Positions 26,853 to 36,766 of a stretch of DNA of 64,000 nucleotides are shown one piece after another. Under the pieces are notes generated by a model. The model was not told where the DNA came from, did no database searches, and saw nothing but the letters and a program-made list of their open reading frames with translations. Within the stretch, counting starts at the first letter, position 1. The number at the start of each line of letters is the position of its first letter. Source of the stretch: Sphingobium vermicomposti (lineage in GTDB: Bacteria; Pseudomonadota; Alphaproteobacteria; Sphingomonadales; Sphingomonadaceae); contig NZ_JAASQR010000003.1 of the NCBI RefSeq assembly GCF_011762025.1, positions 248,001 through 312,000 on the forward strand, given 5' to 3'. A program made the translations under genes and the position numbers.

Positions 26853-27857
26853 TCAGCTAGAGGATGGAGCCGTCCCCAATGGAATGACGATCTCTGTCCG
26901 AAAACCGTCTACCGCATAGTCTTGTTCCACCTCGCCATGGAGGTTGTAGGCGATGGTGGACCGGATCAGCTGGCTTCCATAGCCCGCTACAGCAGGCCGC
27001 GATACCGGGGGGCCACCGCTCTCTACCCATTTCAGCCGCAACTTGCTGTTGGCATCCTCGACCTGCCATCCGACGCGGACCTGTCCGCTTGGCACTGACA
27101 AGGCACCGTATTTCGCGGCGTTGGTCGCCAACTCATGCAGCACCAGGCTCAGCGACATGATCATGTGCGGGCCCAGCTCGATGGCCTCGCCCGGCTCGAT
27201 CACCACAGCCTCCGGCTTATCGGCATAGGGTGCCAGGATAATGTTCAGCAGCCGGTCAACACCGACTTCATCCTGCTCGGCATAGGCAAGTTCCTGTGCC
27301 TCGATCAGGGCGCTGAAACGCCCCAGAAACACATCACGATACTCCTTGGCCGATCGGTCCTGAGTGGTCGTCTGATGCGCTATCGCTTTCACGACGCTCA
27401 ACAGATTCTTCATCCGATGGCGAAGTTCGCCGAACAGCATGTCCTTGGCCATGTCCCGACGATAACGATCCGTGGCATCGACGATCGACAATAGCAGCGT
27501 GTGGCTAGCCCCATCGGGATGGAACAGCGTGCGCGCGGTCAAAAGCATCGTCCTGCGGCCCAGCGCGGGGAATGTATGTTCAACTTCGAAATTGATGATC
27601 GCCGTGGCCTTGGGGATCACGTCCGCTAGCAGCCGACGTAGTTCGGGAATGTCCCACTGGCCGTTGCCCAACTTATATATGGGGTGGCCGATCGTCTCTT
27701 CCCGGTCGACCTTGAACGTTTCAAAAAATGCGCGGCTAGCATTTTGAACGCACAGGCTCGCGTCCAACACCAACATTGGATCGGCGACAGTATCGACGAT
27801 ACCTTGCGCCTGAATATGTCCTGTCCGCAGAAGGCGGTAAAGATCTTCCATGTTCAT
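26853..27857 (-). CDS. PAS-HWE histidine kinase
   Basis: 334 residues from the ATG at 27857, chosen for AGGA upstream; the frame is open further. A PAS domain fills about residues 20-130 (GIVDTVADPMLVLDASLCVQNASRAFF...). The H-box is ELRHRMKNLLSVVKAIAHQT, and the ATPase part has LVLHELATNAAKYGALS and LKWVESGGPPV, the HWE family signatures. No transmembrane segment is seen, so it senses a cytosolic or diffusible signal. Its partner is the receiver gene directly downstream. In sphingomonads, PAS-HWE kinases (Paks) feed the general stress response; that role here is inferred. Confidence 0.92.
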   Translation of the reverse strand: MNMEDLYRLLRTGHIQAQGIVDTVADPMLVLDASLCVQNASRAFFETFKVDREETIGHPIYKLGNGQWDIPELRRLLADVIPKATAIINFEVEHTFPALGRRTMLLTARTLFHPDGASHTLLLSIVDATDRYRRDMAKDMLFGELRHRMKNLLSVVKAIAHQTTTQDRSAKEYRDVFLGRFSALIEAQELAYAEQDEVGVDRLLNIILAPYADKPEAVVIEPGEAIELGPHMIMSLSLVLHELATNAAKYGALSVPSGQVRVGWQVEDANSKLRLKWVESGGPPVSRPAVAGYGSQLIRSTIAYNLHGEVEQDYAVDGFRTEIVIPLGTAPSSS

Positions 27858-28140
27858 CAACACTATCCTGTACGCAGCGTGTGCAAAGGGCAAGCCCCGG
27901 CACCATCGCTCACTACTCCGCAAGACAGCTATTCCGCAATTCAACGATGTAGTATCGCCAATTTCAGGTTGAATTCTTGATCTGTGTTATCTTTTCTCGC
28001 GATCATCTTGACGATTGCAGGCATCTTCAACCGCATTGCTCCAAATTTGGGGAAATAGAGGCAAGCCCGTCAACCATAGCTTCACGGCGAGCGATTGCCA
28101 ATCCAACAGCCTCACCCCCGACCCCGGCACCACCCACAAC

Positions 28141-28171
28141 GAAAAAGGGCGGACCTTGCAGCCCGCCCTCT
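28141..28171 (-). terminator. Intrinsic terminator after sdhA
   Basis: On the minus strand AGGGCGG and CCGCCCT form a 7-bp stem with a 10-nt loop, then TTTTT (complement of 28142-28146). It is 26 nt after the sdhA stop and closes the sdhCDA transcript before any sdhB. The remaining gap (27858-28140) shows no gene and holds the kinase promoter. Confidence 0.88.
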
Positions 28172-28196
28172 TCCAACGCCATCTGATAAGCGCAGA

Positions 28197-30011
28197 TCAG
28201 TAAACACGCGCCTTGGGCTTGATATATTCCGCCTCGTCGGTGAGCGTATAATCATGCACCGGCCGGGAATTCAGGGTGACCTTGCCACCCTTCCCACCCC
28301 AGCCGTCGAACCAGCTGATGGTGTGCTTCATCCAATTGTCGTCATCGCGATTCGGGAAATCCTCATGCGCATGCGCGCCACGGCTTTCCTTGCGATTTTC
28401 CGCGCTGACCATGGTGCACACCGCCTGGGACATGAGGTTGTCCAGCTCCAGCGTCTCGATCAGGTCGGTGTTCCAGATCAGCGATCGGTCGGACACGCCG
28501 ACATCCTGCATGCTCGCGTTGACCTGCGCCATCTTGGTCACGCCCTCTGCCAGCAGCGCGCTGTCGCGGAACACGGCGGCATGCTTCTGCATGGTGTGCT
28601 GCATTTCCAGGCGGATCTTTGCCGTCGGCGATCCGCCCTTGGCATTGCGATAATGATCCAGGCGGCCCAGCGCCAGATCAGCCGCATCCTTGGGCAGCGG
28701 ACGATGCGAGCCATTGGGCTTGATCGTTTCTTTCAGGTGCAGGCCGGTAGCGCGGCCAAACACGACAAGGTCGATCAGCGAGTTGGAGCCAAGGCGATTC
28801 GCGCCATGGACCGACACGCATGCCGCTTCGCCGACCGCATAGAGGCCCGGCACCACGACTTCGGGATCGTCGCCGACCTTCGTCACCACCTGCCCATGAT
28901 AGTTACAGGGGATGCCGCCCATATTATAGTGAACGGTCGGGGTCACCGGCAGAGGCTGGCGGGTCAGGTCGACGCCCGCGAAAATCTTGCCGCTCTCGGT
29001 GATACCCGGCAGGCGTTCCGCCAGCACCTTGGGATCGATATGGTCGAGGTGCAGGAAGATGTGATCCTTGTTCGGACCCACGCCGCGCCCTTCGCGCATT
29101 TCCATCGCCATCGAACGCGACACAACGTCACGCGACGCCAGATCCTTCGCCGACGGGGCATAGCGTTCCATGAAGCGCTCGCCTTCGGAGTTGGTGAGGT
29201 AGCCCCCCTCGCCGCGCGCGCCTTCAGTGATGAGCACGCCCGCGCCGTAAATGCCGGTCGGGTGGAACTGCACGAACTCCAGGTCCTGCAGCGGCAGGCC
29301 CGCGCGCAGCACCATGCCGCCGCCATCGCCGGTGCAGCTATGCGCCGACGTGGCGGAGAAATAGGCGCGGCCATAGCCGCCCGTAGCTAGCACGACCGCC
29401 TTGCTGCGGAAGCGATGAATCGATCCATCCTCCATGCAGATGGCGATGACGCCGCGGCATTCCTTGCCGTTCGGGCCATCTTCCATGATCAGGTCGATGG
29501 CGAAATATTCGATGTAGAAGTCCGCGTCATATTTCAGGCTCTGCTGATACAGAGCGTGCAACATGGCGTGACCCGTGCGGTCGGCGGCGGCACAGGTGCG
29601 CTGCACCGGCGGGCCAGCGCCCATATTCTGCATGTGGCCGCCGAACGGACGCTGATAAATCGTCCCGTTTTCGTTGCGGCTGAACGGCACGCCGGCATGT
29701 TCCAGCTCGATCACGGCGGCGGGTGCTTCACGCACCATATATTCGATCGCGTCCTGGTCCCCCAGCCAGTCCGACCCCTTCACGGTGTCGTACATGTGCC
29801 AGGTCCAATGGTCGGGCGAATTGTTGCCCAGCGACGCGGCGATGCCGCCCTGCGCCGCAACCGTGTGCGACCGGGTCGGGAACAGCTTGGTGATGCAGGC
29901 GGTCTTCAGGCCCGCTTCGGCGCTGCCCATGGTGGCGCGCAGGCCCGAACCGCCAGCACCCACGACGACCGTGTCGTAAGTGTGATCGATGATCTTATAG
30001 GCTTCGGTCAT
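28197..30011 (-). CDS. sdhA: Succinate dehydrogenase flavoprotein subunit
   Basis: A 604-residue flavoprotein, normal length. [15 protein letters not shown] binds [22 protein letters not shown] contains the His that carries covalent [42 protein letters not shown] and the C-terminal [15 protein letters not shown] follow. It oxidises succinate to fumarate on the inner face of the membrane and passes electrons to the iron-sulfur subunit SdhB. Its ATG shares a base with the sdhD stop (TGATG). An intrinsic terminator follows, and sdhB is absent from the window. Confidence 0.97.
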   Translation of the reverse strand: MTEAYKIIDHTYDTVVVGAGGSGLRATMGSAEAGLKTACITKLFPTRSHTVAAQGGIAASLGNNSPDHWTWHMYDTVKGSDWLGDQDAIEYMVREAPAAVIELEHAGVPFSRNENGTIYQRPFGGHMQNMGAGPPVQRTCAAADRTGHAMLHALYQQSLKYDADFYIEYFAIDLIMEDGPNGKECRGVIAICMEDGSIHRFRSKAVVLATGGYGRAYFSATSAHSCTGDGGGMVLRAGLPLQDLEFVQFHPTGIYGAGVLITEGARGEGGYLTNSEGERFMERYAPSAKDLASRDVVSRSMAMEMREGRGVGPNKDHIFLHLDHIDPKVLAERLPGITESGKIFAGVDLTRQPLPVTPTVHYNMGGIPCNYHGQVVTKVGDDPEVVVPGLYAVGEAACVSVHGANRLGSNSLIDLVVFGRATGLHLKETIKPNGSHRPLPKDAADLALGRLDHYRNAKGGSPTAKIRLEMQHTMQKHAAVFRDSALLAEGVTKMAQVNASMQDVGVSDRSLIWNTDLIETLELDNLMSQAVCTMVSAENRKESRGAHAHEDFPNRDDDNWMKHTISWFDGWGGKGGKVTLNSRPVHDYTLTDEAEYIKPKARVY

Positions 30012-30400
30012 CAGGAAGCAGCCCCCTCGAACGCGATCTTCGCGATGGCGAAAATACCGGCGGCCGCGCCGGCGATGGTATAGAAATTGAGGATCAGGAT
30101 GGCGAAGAAATTCAGCCCCTTGTCGTGGACATAATCCTCCAGCATCACCTGCATGCCCAGCCGCAGGTGCCAGAAAACGCTGACCAGCATCAGCATCAGC
30201 GGCACCGCGACCAGCGGATTGGCGATCCAGCTGCGCACGCTTTCATAATCCAGGCCGGGCATGGTCGCGAGGCTGAAGATCAGCCACAGCACCAGCAACA
30301 GGTTGCTGACCGAAGTATAGCGATGCGTCAGCCAGTGGCCCGCGCCATGGCGAGCCGATCCAAGCCCGCGAACACGGCCGATTCCGGTTCCGTTGCCCAT
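30011..30400 (-). CDS. sdhD: Succinate dehydrogenase membrane anchor subunit
   Basis: A 129-residue inner-membrane protein with three hydrophobic segments: [35 protein letters not shown] and [41 protein letters not shown] has the haem/quinone-site His and the DY pair of SdhD. The start at 30400 ([10 protein letters not shown]) overlaps the sdhC stop by one base. With SdhC it anchors SdhAB and forms the ubiquinone site. Confidence 0.94.
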   Translation of the reverse strand: MGNGTGIGRVRGLGSARHGAGHWLTHRYTSVSNLLLVLWLIFSLATMPGLDYESVRSWIANPLVAVPLMLMLVSVFWHLRLGMQVMLEDYVHDKGLNFFAILILNFYTIAGAAAGIFAIAKIAFEGAAS

Positions 30401-30795
30401 CAGATTTTCCCCGCGAATATGGTGGCCCACAACGCGATGGTGGCCAGGGTGGACAGGACCGGGATCACCAGCGACCATGTCTTGTTGGTATGAAGCTCAT
30501 AGCCCGCGCCCATGTCGAGCACCCAGTGGCGAATGCCTGACATCATATGCTGGAAAAAGAACCAGCTGATGCCGATCATCACCAGATAGCCGACCGGCGA
30601 AGTCGCGCACTGAATGAAAGCCGCATAGGCTTCCGGCCCGGTCGCTGCGGCCATCAACCACCATATGACGCCCATGACGCCAGCAGTGGCAAGGCCATTG
30701 CCCGTAACGCGGTGCAGGATGGAGATCGCCATGTGCGGCCCCCATTTCCAGATCGTCAAATGCGGCGAGAGCGGCCGGCTCCTGTTTCGCGCCAT
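30400..30795 (-). CDS. sdhC: Succinate dehydrogenase cytochrome b556 subunit
   Basis: A 131-residue inner-membrane protein. RPLSPHLTIWKWGPHMAISILHRVTG is the SdhC signature with the Ser and Arg of the ubiquinone site, and FFQHMMSGIRHWVLDMGAGYEL contains the haem-ligand His. Three membrane segments are visible. It heads the sdhCDA operon. The 157-bp gap upstream is shared with a divergent chemoreceptor gene. Confidence 0.96.
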   Translation of the reverse strand: MARNRSRPLSPHLTIWKWGPHMAISILHRVTGNGLATAGVMGVIWWLMAAATGPEAYAAFIQCATSPVGYLVMIGISWFFFQHMMSGIRHWVLDMGAGYELHTNKTWSLVIPVLSTLATIALWATIFAGKI

Positions 30796-30952
30796 GATTA
30801 CTCCGTCCCTGAAGCTTGTCCCTGAGTCCCGTCCCCTTAGGAGCGAACGGTCAGGAGGGCAAGCCGCCCCGTCCAGGCAGGAAAAAGCTCAGGGCTAAGA
30901 ACTGATTAACCAGATCGATTTAGAACATACAGTGCAAACGAAGACACTGGGG

Positions 30953-32296
30953 ATGAAAACGCACATGATTTCCGCCGCCACATCCAGGAGCGACATGGCC
31001 GAAATGCTCCGGGCCGCCGACCCCCATGGCGAATTGGCGATGGGGCTTCGCGAAATTCGTGACCTGATCGGCGAGGGCGCAACCGCCGCCGCGCGTATAT
31101 TCTATGAATCCTATATGGATCACACCGGGCTGCGGACGAAGCTGAACGGGTCCACCCTGGCGAAAATCGAAACCGAAGCGCATGAATATCTTCGGCAGAA
31201 ACTCAATCATTTTGATGTCGGCGACTGGGCATTATCCTCGACCGCTTGTGTCCGGCATGCCCGCAAGCATGGCGCGGTATTCCGCGCAGTTCTTCAGCCG
31301 GTTGCGGCTTCCAATGAAAAGCTCATCGACCTGATCTGGGATCGCGCACCGGACGACGCCACCCGGCACCGCCTCGCCAAGATCATGCTTCAGGTCAGCA
31401 TGATCGACGCCAGCCTCATGGCGCACGTCGTTTCGCTGGACGAAGCCGACGAACAGCGCAACGAGCGTCAGCGTTTCGGCATGCTGTTCGAACAACGGAT
31501 CATGGGTGAAATTGACGGCGCGTCTCAACTGGGCGAATCGCTTCGCGAACAGGCCAAGGATGCGTCCGCCGCCACACGCGGTATGTTGGGCAAGGCGTCC
31601 GAAGTCGCCGCAGCCGCCGAACAATCCGCCCTCGCCATGCGCGAAGCCGCCCGCACATCAGCCGGCCTCATCCGCGCGATCGAAGACGCCCGTTCCGAAG
31701 TCGAAAACGCCGCCGGTGTCGCACAACGTGCCGCGCGCCAGTCAGGCGATGCCGTCACCATGTCCGCGACCCTGTCGGAACATGCCAAATCGATCGAATC
31801 AATCCTTGGGTTGATCCGCGACATCGCCGGACAGACCAATCTGCTCGCCCTCAACGCCACGATTGAGGCAGCACGAGCAGGCGATGCCGGACGCGGTTTC
31901 GCAGTGGTTGCGCAGGAAGTGAAGAGCCTCGCCAACCAGACTGCCCGCGCCACTGACGATATCGCCGGGAAAATCTCCGACATCCAGGCATCCACCCGCC
32001 AGTCGGTGGAAACGAACGAACGCATCAGGGACACGGTGGGCGAAGTTCAGGCATGCGCCGAACGCATCCGCCACGCGATGGATGCCCAGGCGCAGACCGT
32101 CACGATGATCACCGCCGCAGTCGATGAAACCGCATTGGCAGCCGATTCGATGTCGACCACCATCTCGGCAATCCGGCAGGATACGGAAGTCGTCGCTTCC
32201 GAGATCGACCAGCTGGAGCGCGGCTTCATGAGCGTGGAGGGCAAGCTTGCCAGCCTGCGCCACGAATCATCGGAGTTTGGTCGTCAGGTCGCCTGA
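30953..32296 (+). CDS. Soluble methyl-accepting chemotaxis-type protein with globin-like N-terminus
   Basis: About 447 residues from the ATG at 30953 (ATG at 30965 and GTG at 30932 are alternatives). There is no membrane segment. Residues 20-180 are all-helical: [15 protein letters not shown], then [24 protein letters not shown], which lines up with the FxxxY...GRxHxRIG block of globin-coupled sensors, the His of RHARKHG standing at the haem-ligand place. Haem binding is not proven. The signalling domain has the hairpin tip [23 protein letters not shown] and [19 protein letters not shown]. It may sense oxygen and signal through CheA/CheW. No che gene is nearby; it is divergent from sdhC. Confidence 0.88.
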   Translation: MKTHMISAATSRSDMAEMLRAADPHGELAMGLREIRDLIGEGATAAARIFYESYMDHTGLRTKLNGSTLAKIETEAHEYLRQKLNHFDVGDWALSSTACVRHARKHGAVFRAVLQPVAASNEKLIDLIWDRAPDDATRHRLAKIMLQVSMIDASLMAHVVSLDEADEQRNERQRFGMLFEQRIMGEIDGASQLGESLREQAKDASAATRGMLGKASEVAAAAEQSALAMREAARTSAGLIRAIEDARSEVENAAGVAQRAARQSGDAVTMSATLSEHAKSIESILGLIRDIAGQTNLLALNATIEAARAGDAGRGFAVVAQEVKSLANQTARATDDIAGKISDIQASTRQSVETNERIRDTVGEVQACAERIRHAMDAQAQTVTMITAAVDETALAADSMSTTISAIRQDTEVVASEIDQLERGFMSVEGKLASLRHESSEFGRQVA

Positions 32297-32335
32297 CGCT
32301 TTTCCTGCAGACACCACTGGGCTAAAGGCGGCGGC

Positions 32336-33331
32336 ATGAATGATGTCGCCGCCCGTCCCGCGCAAAGCTGGAAAGTCACCCTGCCCTGCACCCGTGCGGA
32401 GGCCGAGGCTCTGGACGGGGACATCGCCCTCTTCGTCGCCATGGACCAACCGCCCGTGCTGATGACCAGCGAAGCGGGGGCGGATGACGACGCCTGGCGG
32501 CTGGACGCCTATTTCGAAGGTGAGCCCGATCCGGCGGCTGTTCAGCTGCTGCGCGATCTGATTCCCAGCGCAGCGGCAACGGAACCACAGATCGAAAAAC
32601 TGCCGGATGAAGATTGGGTGACCCTCAGCCAGCAGGGACTTGAGCCGGTTACAGCGGGCCGTTTCCATGTTCGCAACCGGGCAGCGGACCCCGAAGAGGC
32701 CGGGCATGTCAATTTCCTGATAGAGGCCGGACGCGCCTTTGGCACCGGACAGCATGAAACGACGGCAGGCTGCCTGATCATGCTGGACCGGATGCGGCGG
32801 ATAGGCATGCGGTTCGGCAATGTGGCGGACATTGGCACCGGCACCGGCCTGCTCGCCTTTGCCGCGCTGCATCTATGGCCGCGCGCCTACGCGACCGCGT
32901 CTGACATCGATCCTGTAGCCGTAGCGATCAGCCGTGAAAATGCGATGACCAACGGCATGCCGGTCGGTCATGGCATCGGCCAGGTCGCGCTCTATACAGC
33001 AGCAGGCGTGGATCATCCGGCGATAGAGCAGCGCGCGCCCTACGACCTGCTGATCGCCAACATCCTGGCAGGGCCGCTGATCGAACTCGCCCCTTCCCTG
33101 TGCGCACTGATAGAAGATGGCGGTACGCTCCTTCTGGCGGGCCTGCTACGCGAACAGGCTGACGAAGTGCTGGCGGCCTATCGTGCGCAGGGCATGCGCC
33201 TCGCTGAACGCGCCGACCGGGGCGATTGGCCGACGCTGCGTCTGCGCAAACGTCCACGCATCGGCTGGAAGCGCCCGCAGCGGATTGATCGCAGCGCGCG
33301 CGGCGAAGCCCCTGGGTTCGGCACGCTATAA
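32336..33331 (+). CDS. prmA: Ribosomal protein L11 methyltransferase
   Basis: A 331-residue SAM-dependent methyltransferase. FGTGQHETTAGCL and VADIGTGTGLLAFAALHLWPR form the SAM site, ASDIDPVAVAISREN follows, and DLLIANILAGPLIELAP is motif IV of PrmA. It trimethylates ribosomal protein uL11. A tail of about 30 basic residues (KRPRIGWKRPQRIDRSARGE) follows the usual end and may be a lineage-specific extension. The next gene begins 12 bp later, so co-transcription with the dienelactone hydrolase-like gene is likely. Confidence 0.94.
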   Translation: MNDVAARPAQSWKVTLPCTRAEAEALDGDIALFVAMDQPPVLMTSEAGADDDAWRLDAYFEGEPDPAAVQLLRDLIPSAAATEPQIEKLPDEDWVTLSQQGLEPVTAGRFHVRNRAADPEEAGHVNFLIEAGRAFGTGQHETTAGCLIMLDRMRRIGMRFGNVADIGTGTGLLAFAALHLWPRAYATASDIDPVAVAISRENAMTNGMPVGHGIGQVALYTAAGVDHPAIEQRAPYDLLIANILAGPLIELAPSLCALIEDGGTLLLAGLLREQADEVLAAYRAQGMRLAERADRGDWPTLRLRKRPRIGWKRPQRIDRSARGEAPGFGTL

Positions 33332-33342
33332 GGAGCTACGCG

Positions 33343-34062
33343 ATGACAATCACGCGCCGCATCATATTGGACGAAGGCCCCGGCGGCCTGTTCGAAAGCA
33401 TGGGCGTGATCGACGATGCCGCCCCGGCACCGGTGCCCGGAATCCTCCTTTTCCCCAACGCATTGGGGACCAAGGAAGCCGACTTCGCCTACGCCGAAAA
33501 AGTGGCAGCCCTTGGCTATGCCGTGCTGGTCGCGGACCTTTACGGCCAGGGAAAGCGCCTGACTCGCGCCGATCCCGACCTCGCGCTCTACATGGCTGAA
33601 CTGGATGGCGATCGGGCGTTGCTGCGCGACCGGGTAAATCGCGCCCATGCTCTTCTCAAGGACATGGCCGAAGTTGATAAGGGACGCACCGCCGCAATCG
33701 GTTTCTGCTTCGGGGGCAAATGCGTGCTGGACCTCGCGCGCAGCGGTGCTGACATCGCTGGCGGGGTCAGCTTCCACGGCATTTACGATCCACCGCCCTT
33801 CCCCAGCGCTTCGATCACGGCAAAGCTGCTGATCTGCCACGGCTGGGACGATCCGCTCGCACCGCCCGCATCCACCATGGCGTTGACGGGTGAGCTGACT
33901 GAAGCGGGCTGTGACTGGCAAATCCACGCTTATGGCCATACCGGCCACGCCTTCACCGACCAGGCGGCAAACCTGCCCGATCGCGGCCTTGCCTACAGCC
34001 CCGCCGCCGACCGCCGCAGCTTCCGCGCGATGCGGGACTTCCTTGCCGACCTGTTCGCCTGA
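33343..34062 (+). CDS. Dienelactone hydrolase family protein
   Basis: A 239-residue alpha/beta hydrolase. The nucleophile elbow is GFCFGGKCVLDLARSG, with Cys as nucleophile as in dienelactone hydrolase. CHGWDDPLAPP carries the Asp and GHTGHAFTD the His of the triad. True dienelactone hydrolases open dienelactones in chloroaromatic breakdown; without catabolic neighbours the substrate here is unknown. RBS AGGAG lies upstream of the ATG. Confidence 0.92.
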   Translation: MTITRRIILDEGPGGLFESMGVIDDAAPAPVPGILLFPNALGTKEADFAYAEKVAALGYAVLVADLYGQGKRLTRADPDLALYMAELDGDRALLRDRVNRAHALLKDMAEVDKGRTAAIGFCFGGKCVLDLARSGADIAGGVSFHGIYDPPPFPSASITAKLLICHGWDDPLAPPASTMALTGELTEAGCDWQIHAYGHTGHAFTDQAANLPDRGLAYSPAADRRSFRAMRDFLADLFA

Positions 34063-34100
34063 CGGAAAGCCCACTCTCCACAGCGCTCGCCTCTGCGACC

Positions 34101-35231
34101 TCAGATTTCGCTGACCATCTCCGCCAGCACCGCCAGGCAATCCTTGGCCAACTGCATTGACCGGGCAGGCGACCAGCCAAAATCGAGGTCGGGCAGGTCA
34201 TCATTGTCCTTGAACGGCATTTCCAGCGTCATCGCCACAGCGCCGAAACGCTCGGCAACTTGATTGGTGGACATGGTGAGATTGGCCTTGCCCTCCGGCG
34301 CGGCAGGATAACCTTTGCGCGTCTGAAAATCCGGCGTTCGCAATGCCAACGTGTCGCGATAGCGATGAAACAACGCAAGCTGCCGCTCAGTGATCGAAGG
34401 GATGCCTTCGAATCCCGCCAAGAAGACGGCCGGGATAGCCTCATCCCCGTGCACATCCATCGCAAAGTGGACACCGCTTTCATCCATAGCCTGGCGGACA
34501 AGGAAGACCTCCGGGCTCCTCTCCATCGAAGGCTGGTGCCATTCGCGGTTCAGGTTCACTCCTGCGGCATTGGTGCGCAGGTGCCCGCGTCGGCTGCCGT
34601 CCGGGTTCATGTTGGGGACAATGTGAAAGGTCGCCTGTTTGCGCAGCAGTCGCGCTACCGCGTCCTCTGGATCACACAGCCGGTCAAGCGCGCCCTCCAT
34701 CCACCATTCCGCCATAGTCTCGCCGGGATGCTGGCGGGCATAGAGCCAGACCTGCCTCGGCCCCTCTCCCAGCGTCAGCAGGTCGATCGGCTGCTGGTCG
34801 AGGGTAAGCCCCAGTTCGCGATGAACGACGCCCGGCTGCACCGCTGCCCAGCCGATCAGATCATGGTGCCGCTCCATCGAATAAGGCGCGAAATAGGCGA
34901 CCCAAACGCTGTTCACCTCAGCCGACAGTCTTATGGTGAGCGTGTCTGCGGCGTAGCTGGTTTCAGCCTGACGCCAACTTTCACGGTCTTCACTGATGCG
35001 GGCTCGATAGCCGGGCCACCCGTCAGGATAGGCCGATTCACGGCAATTGGTGATCGCCAGTTCTACATTACGCCCTGCCACGCCCGACACGCGAAAGTGA
35101 AACCATTGGTAGAAATCGCTGTGCAGGTCCTTGACGATCTCCAGCTCCGCCCTGACCGCCTGCTCCGTGTCGGAAATGGAAATGACGCGAATGTTGCCGC
35201 TGTCGAAGCCGCTGGTGATGGAAATGGTCAT
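34101..35231 (-). CDS. M14 family zinc carboxypeptidase
   Basis: A 376-residue protein with an N-terminal beta-sandwich (residues about 1-130; [13 protein letters not shown]) of the type found in cytosolic carboxypeptidases, and a C-terminal M14 peptidase domain. Zinc ligands are in [16 protein letters not shown] (HxxE) and [11 protein letters not shown] (His); the catalytic Glu is in MTLEMPF. No signal peptide is seen, so it is probably cytosolic. The start overlaps the stop of the upstream lipoprotein gene by ATGA. Natural substrates are unknown. Confidence 0.93.
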   Translation of the reverse strand: MTISITSGFDSGNIRVISISDTEQAVRAELEIVKDLHSDFYQWFHFRVSGVAGRNVELAITNCRESAYPDGWPGYRARISEDRESWRQAETSYAADTLTIRLSAEVNSVWVAYFAPYSMERHHDLIGWAAVQPGVVHRELGLTLDQQPIDLLTLGEGPRQVWLYARQHPGETMAEWWMEGALDRLCDPEDAVARLLRKQATFHIVPNMNPDGSRRGHLRTNAAGVNLNREWHQPSMERSPEVFLVRQAMDESGVHFAMDVHGDEAIPAVFLAGFEGIPSITERQLALFHRYRDTLALRTPDFQTRKGYPAAPEGKANLTMSTNQVAERFGAVAMTLEMPFKDNDDLPDLDFGWSPARSMQLAKDCLAVLAEMVSEI

Positions 35232-35824
35232 CTGACGGTTATAGTGCGCCCCGATTCACCGGGATAGCCCCCGACCAGCGCAGCGGCCAGCTTTTGCGCG
35301 GCGATGCCCGGCTGGGCGGCGGGCGTCCCTTCCCGCGCCACCGACACGGCACGGCCTTCCCAGATCGTGGTCGAATCCGACCGGCGGCGGATTTGCACCT
35401 GCAATTCGGTCGCCACCTGATCCTTGGGCTTCCCCGACAGGTTGATGCCGATACCAAGGCCCAACCCTGAATAGCCGCCGCTGCCGACCGCCCCACCGAC
35501 GCCAACACTCACTGGTCGCCCGCCCTCATCATATCCAGTGGGCCGGAAACTGCGGCGGAACGCCACCAGCGCCACATAGTCGCTCCTGACGCCGGTTGCG
35601 GCACCGGTAAAACCAGCGCGCAGCAATTCCTGCTCGACCGCAGCGGCATAGGTCCGAAATTCCAGGCCCACGTCAGGATTGCCGGGCAGCTCCTCTACCG
35701 AAATCGTGCCGCTGCGTGCCGGATCGCCCACATGAAATCGCGTGACTTCAACCGGCGGCACAGCCGTCGCGCACGCCGCCAGCGACAATGCTGACAAGGT
35801 TGACAGGATGATCCGCTTCACCAT
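35228..35824 (-). CDS. DUF4136-like lipoprotein
   Basis: A 198-residue protein starting [20 protein letters not shown], a lipoprotein signal with lipobox LAAC. The mature part has a conserved-looking core: [22 protein letters not shown], then a Gly-rich stretch ([24 protein letters not shown]), [20 protein letters not shown]. This agrees with DUF4136 outer-envelope lipoproteins. The ATG at 35824 replaces a long upstream extension that lacks a signal peptide. It is coupled to the M14 peptidase gene by a 4-base overlap. Confidence 0.85.
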   Translation of the reverse strand: MVKRIILSTLSALSLAACATAVPPVEVTRFHVGDPARSGTISVEELPGNPDVGLEFRTYAAAVEQELLRAGFTGAATGVRSDYVALVAFRRSFRPTGYDEGGRPVSVGVGGAVGSGGYSGLGLGIGINLSGKPKDQVATELQVQIRRRSDSTTIWEGRAVSVAREGTPAAQPGIAAQKLAAALVGGYPGESGRTITVR

Positions 35825-36023
35825 GAATGATCTCCAACCGGGATGTCCGTCCATAAACACTGCCAGACTGTATTTCCGTTGAACGTTTGAAGCCACGGCT
35901 TTGCTGCATGCGGGATGAACAGGGGCAAAAGAAGGGGCGTCGCCCTTGACTTTGCGCCTCCTCAGCCATAGGGGCTGCGCTTCAATTTTCCGATCAAGCA
36001 AGAATCATCAAAGGCTGGCTTCC

Positions 36024-36149
36024 ATGAAGATCCGCAACTCGCTCAAGTCGCTCAAGGGCCGTCACCGGGACAACCGCGTGATCCGCCGTCGCGGCCGCAC
36101 CTACGTCATCAACAAGACGAACCGTCGTTTCAAGGCACGCCAGGGCTGA
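36024..36149 (+). CDS. rpmJ: Ribosomal protein bL36, zinc-free type
   Basis: A 41-residue basic protein: [20 protein letters not shown] followed by [21 protein letters not shown]. It lacks the four zinc ligands (CxxC...CxH) of the C+ form, which is the normal alphaproteobacterial type. bL36 binds domain VI of 23S rRNA in the large subunit. The start at 36024 gives the family N-terminus; the open frame upstream is not coding. A HAD gene begins 4 bp later. Confidence 0.96.
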   Translation: MKIRNSLKSLKGRHRDNRVIRRRGRTYVINKTNRRFKARQG

Positions 36150-36152
36150 TCC

Positions 36153-36764
36153 ATGGCGGACATCACCGCCGTCATCTTCGACGTCGGCAATGTCCTGTAC
36201 CACTGGAATCCAAGGCTGCTGTACGAGCGTCTGATCCCCGATGATCAGGCGCTCGACGCGTTTCTGCGAGATATCGTCAGCCCCGAATGGCATTTTCAGC
36301 ATGATGCCGGACGTCCCTTCGCGCAAACCAGCGCCGAACTGATCGCCCGCCACCCGGATCATGCAGACCTGATTCGCCTGTGGGGCGACAAGTTCATCGA
36401 CAGCGTGAAACCGGCAATCTCTGGCATGCCGGAAATCATCCGCGACCTGGATGATGGCGGCGTTCCCCTGTTCGCCATCACCAATTTCAGCGCAGAATTC
36501 TGGGAACCCTTCCATGCGCGGGAGCAAGCCCTGTTTGCTCCGTTCCGGGATATCGTCGTGTCCGGCGCGGAAAGGATGGTGAAGCCCGAACCCGCCATCT
36601 ATCGGCTGGCGCTCGCCCGCTTTGAAATTTCCCCTGAGCAGGCGCTGTTCGTGGATGATCGGGCAGAGAATGTCAGCGCCGCGCAGTCGGAGGGGATGCG
36701 GGGCCACCTGTTTCGCGACGCGGCCTCGCTCCGGGCAGAACTGGCCGCGCTCAACCTGCTCTAA
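36153..36764 (+). CDS. HAD superfamily hydrolase, subfamily IA
   Basis: A 203-residue HAD enzyme. Motif I is AVIFDVGNVLYHW (nucleophile Asp, with Gly at the general acid place as in YihX-like enzymes). AITNFSAEFWEPF is motif II, KPEPAIYRLAL motif III with the Lys, and ALFVDDRAENVSAAQ motif IV. It probably acts as a small-molecule phosphatase or dehalogenase-like hydrolase in the cytosol. It follows rpmJ by 4 bp. pyk ends 2 bp beyond its stop on the other strand. Confidence 0.93.
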   Translation: MADITAVIFDVGNVLYHWNPRLLYERLIPDDQALDAFLRDIVSPEWHFQHDAGRPFAQTSAELIARHPDHADLIRLWGDKFIDSVKPAISGMPEIIRDLDDGGVPLFAITNFSAEFWEPFHAREQALFAPFRDIVVSGAERMVKPEPAIYRLALARFEISPEQALFVDDRAENVSAAQSEGMRGHLFRDAASLRAELAALNLL

Positions 36765-36766
36765 GC

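Noticed and set aside
28095-29390. A 431-codon open frame opposite sdhA
   Set aside because: Same kind of shadow; sdhA is certain on the other strand.
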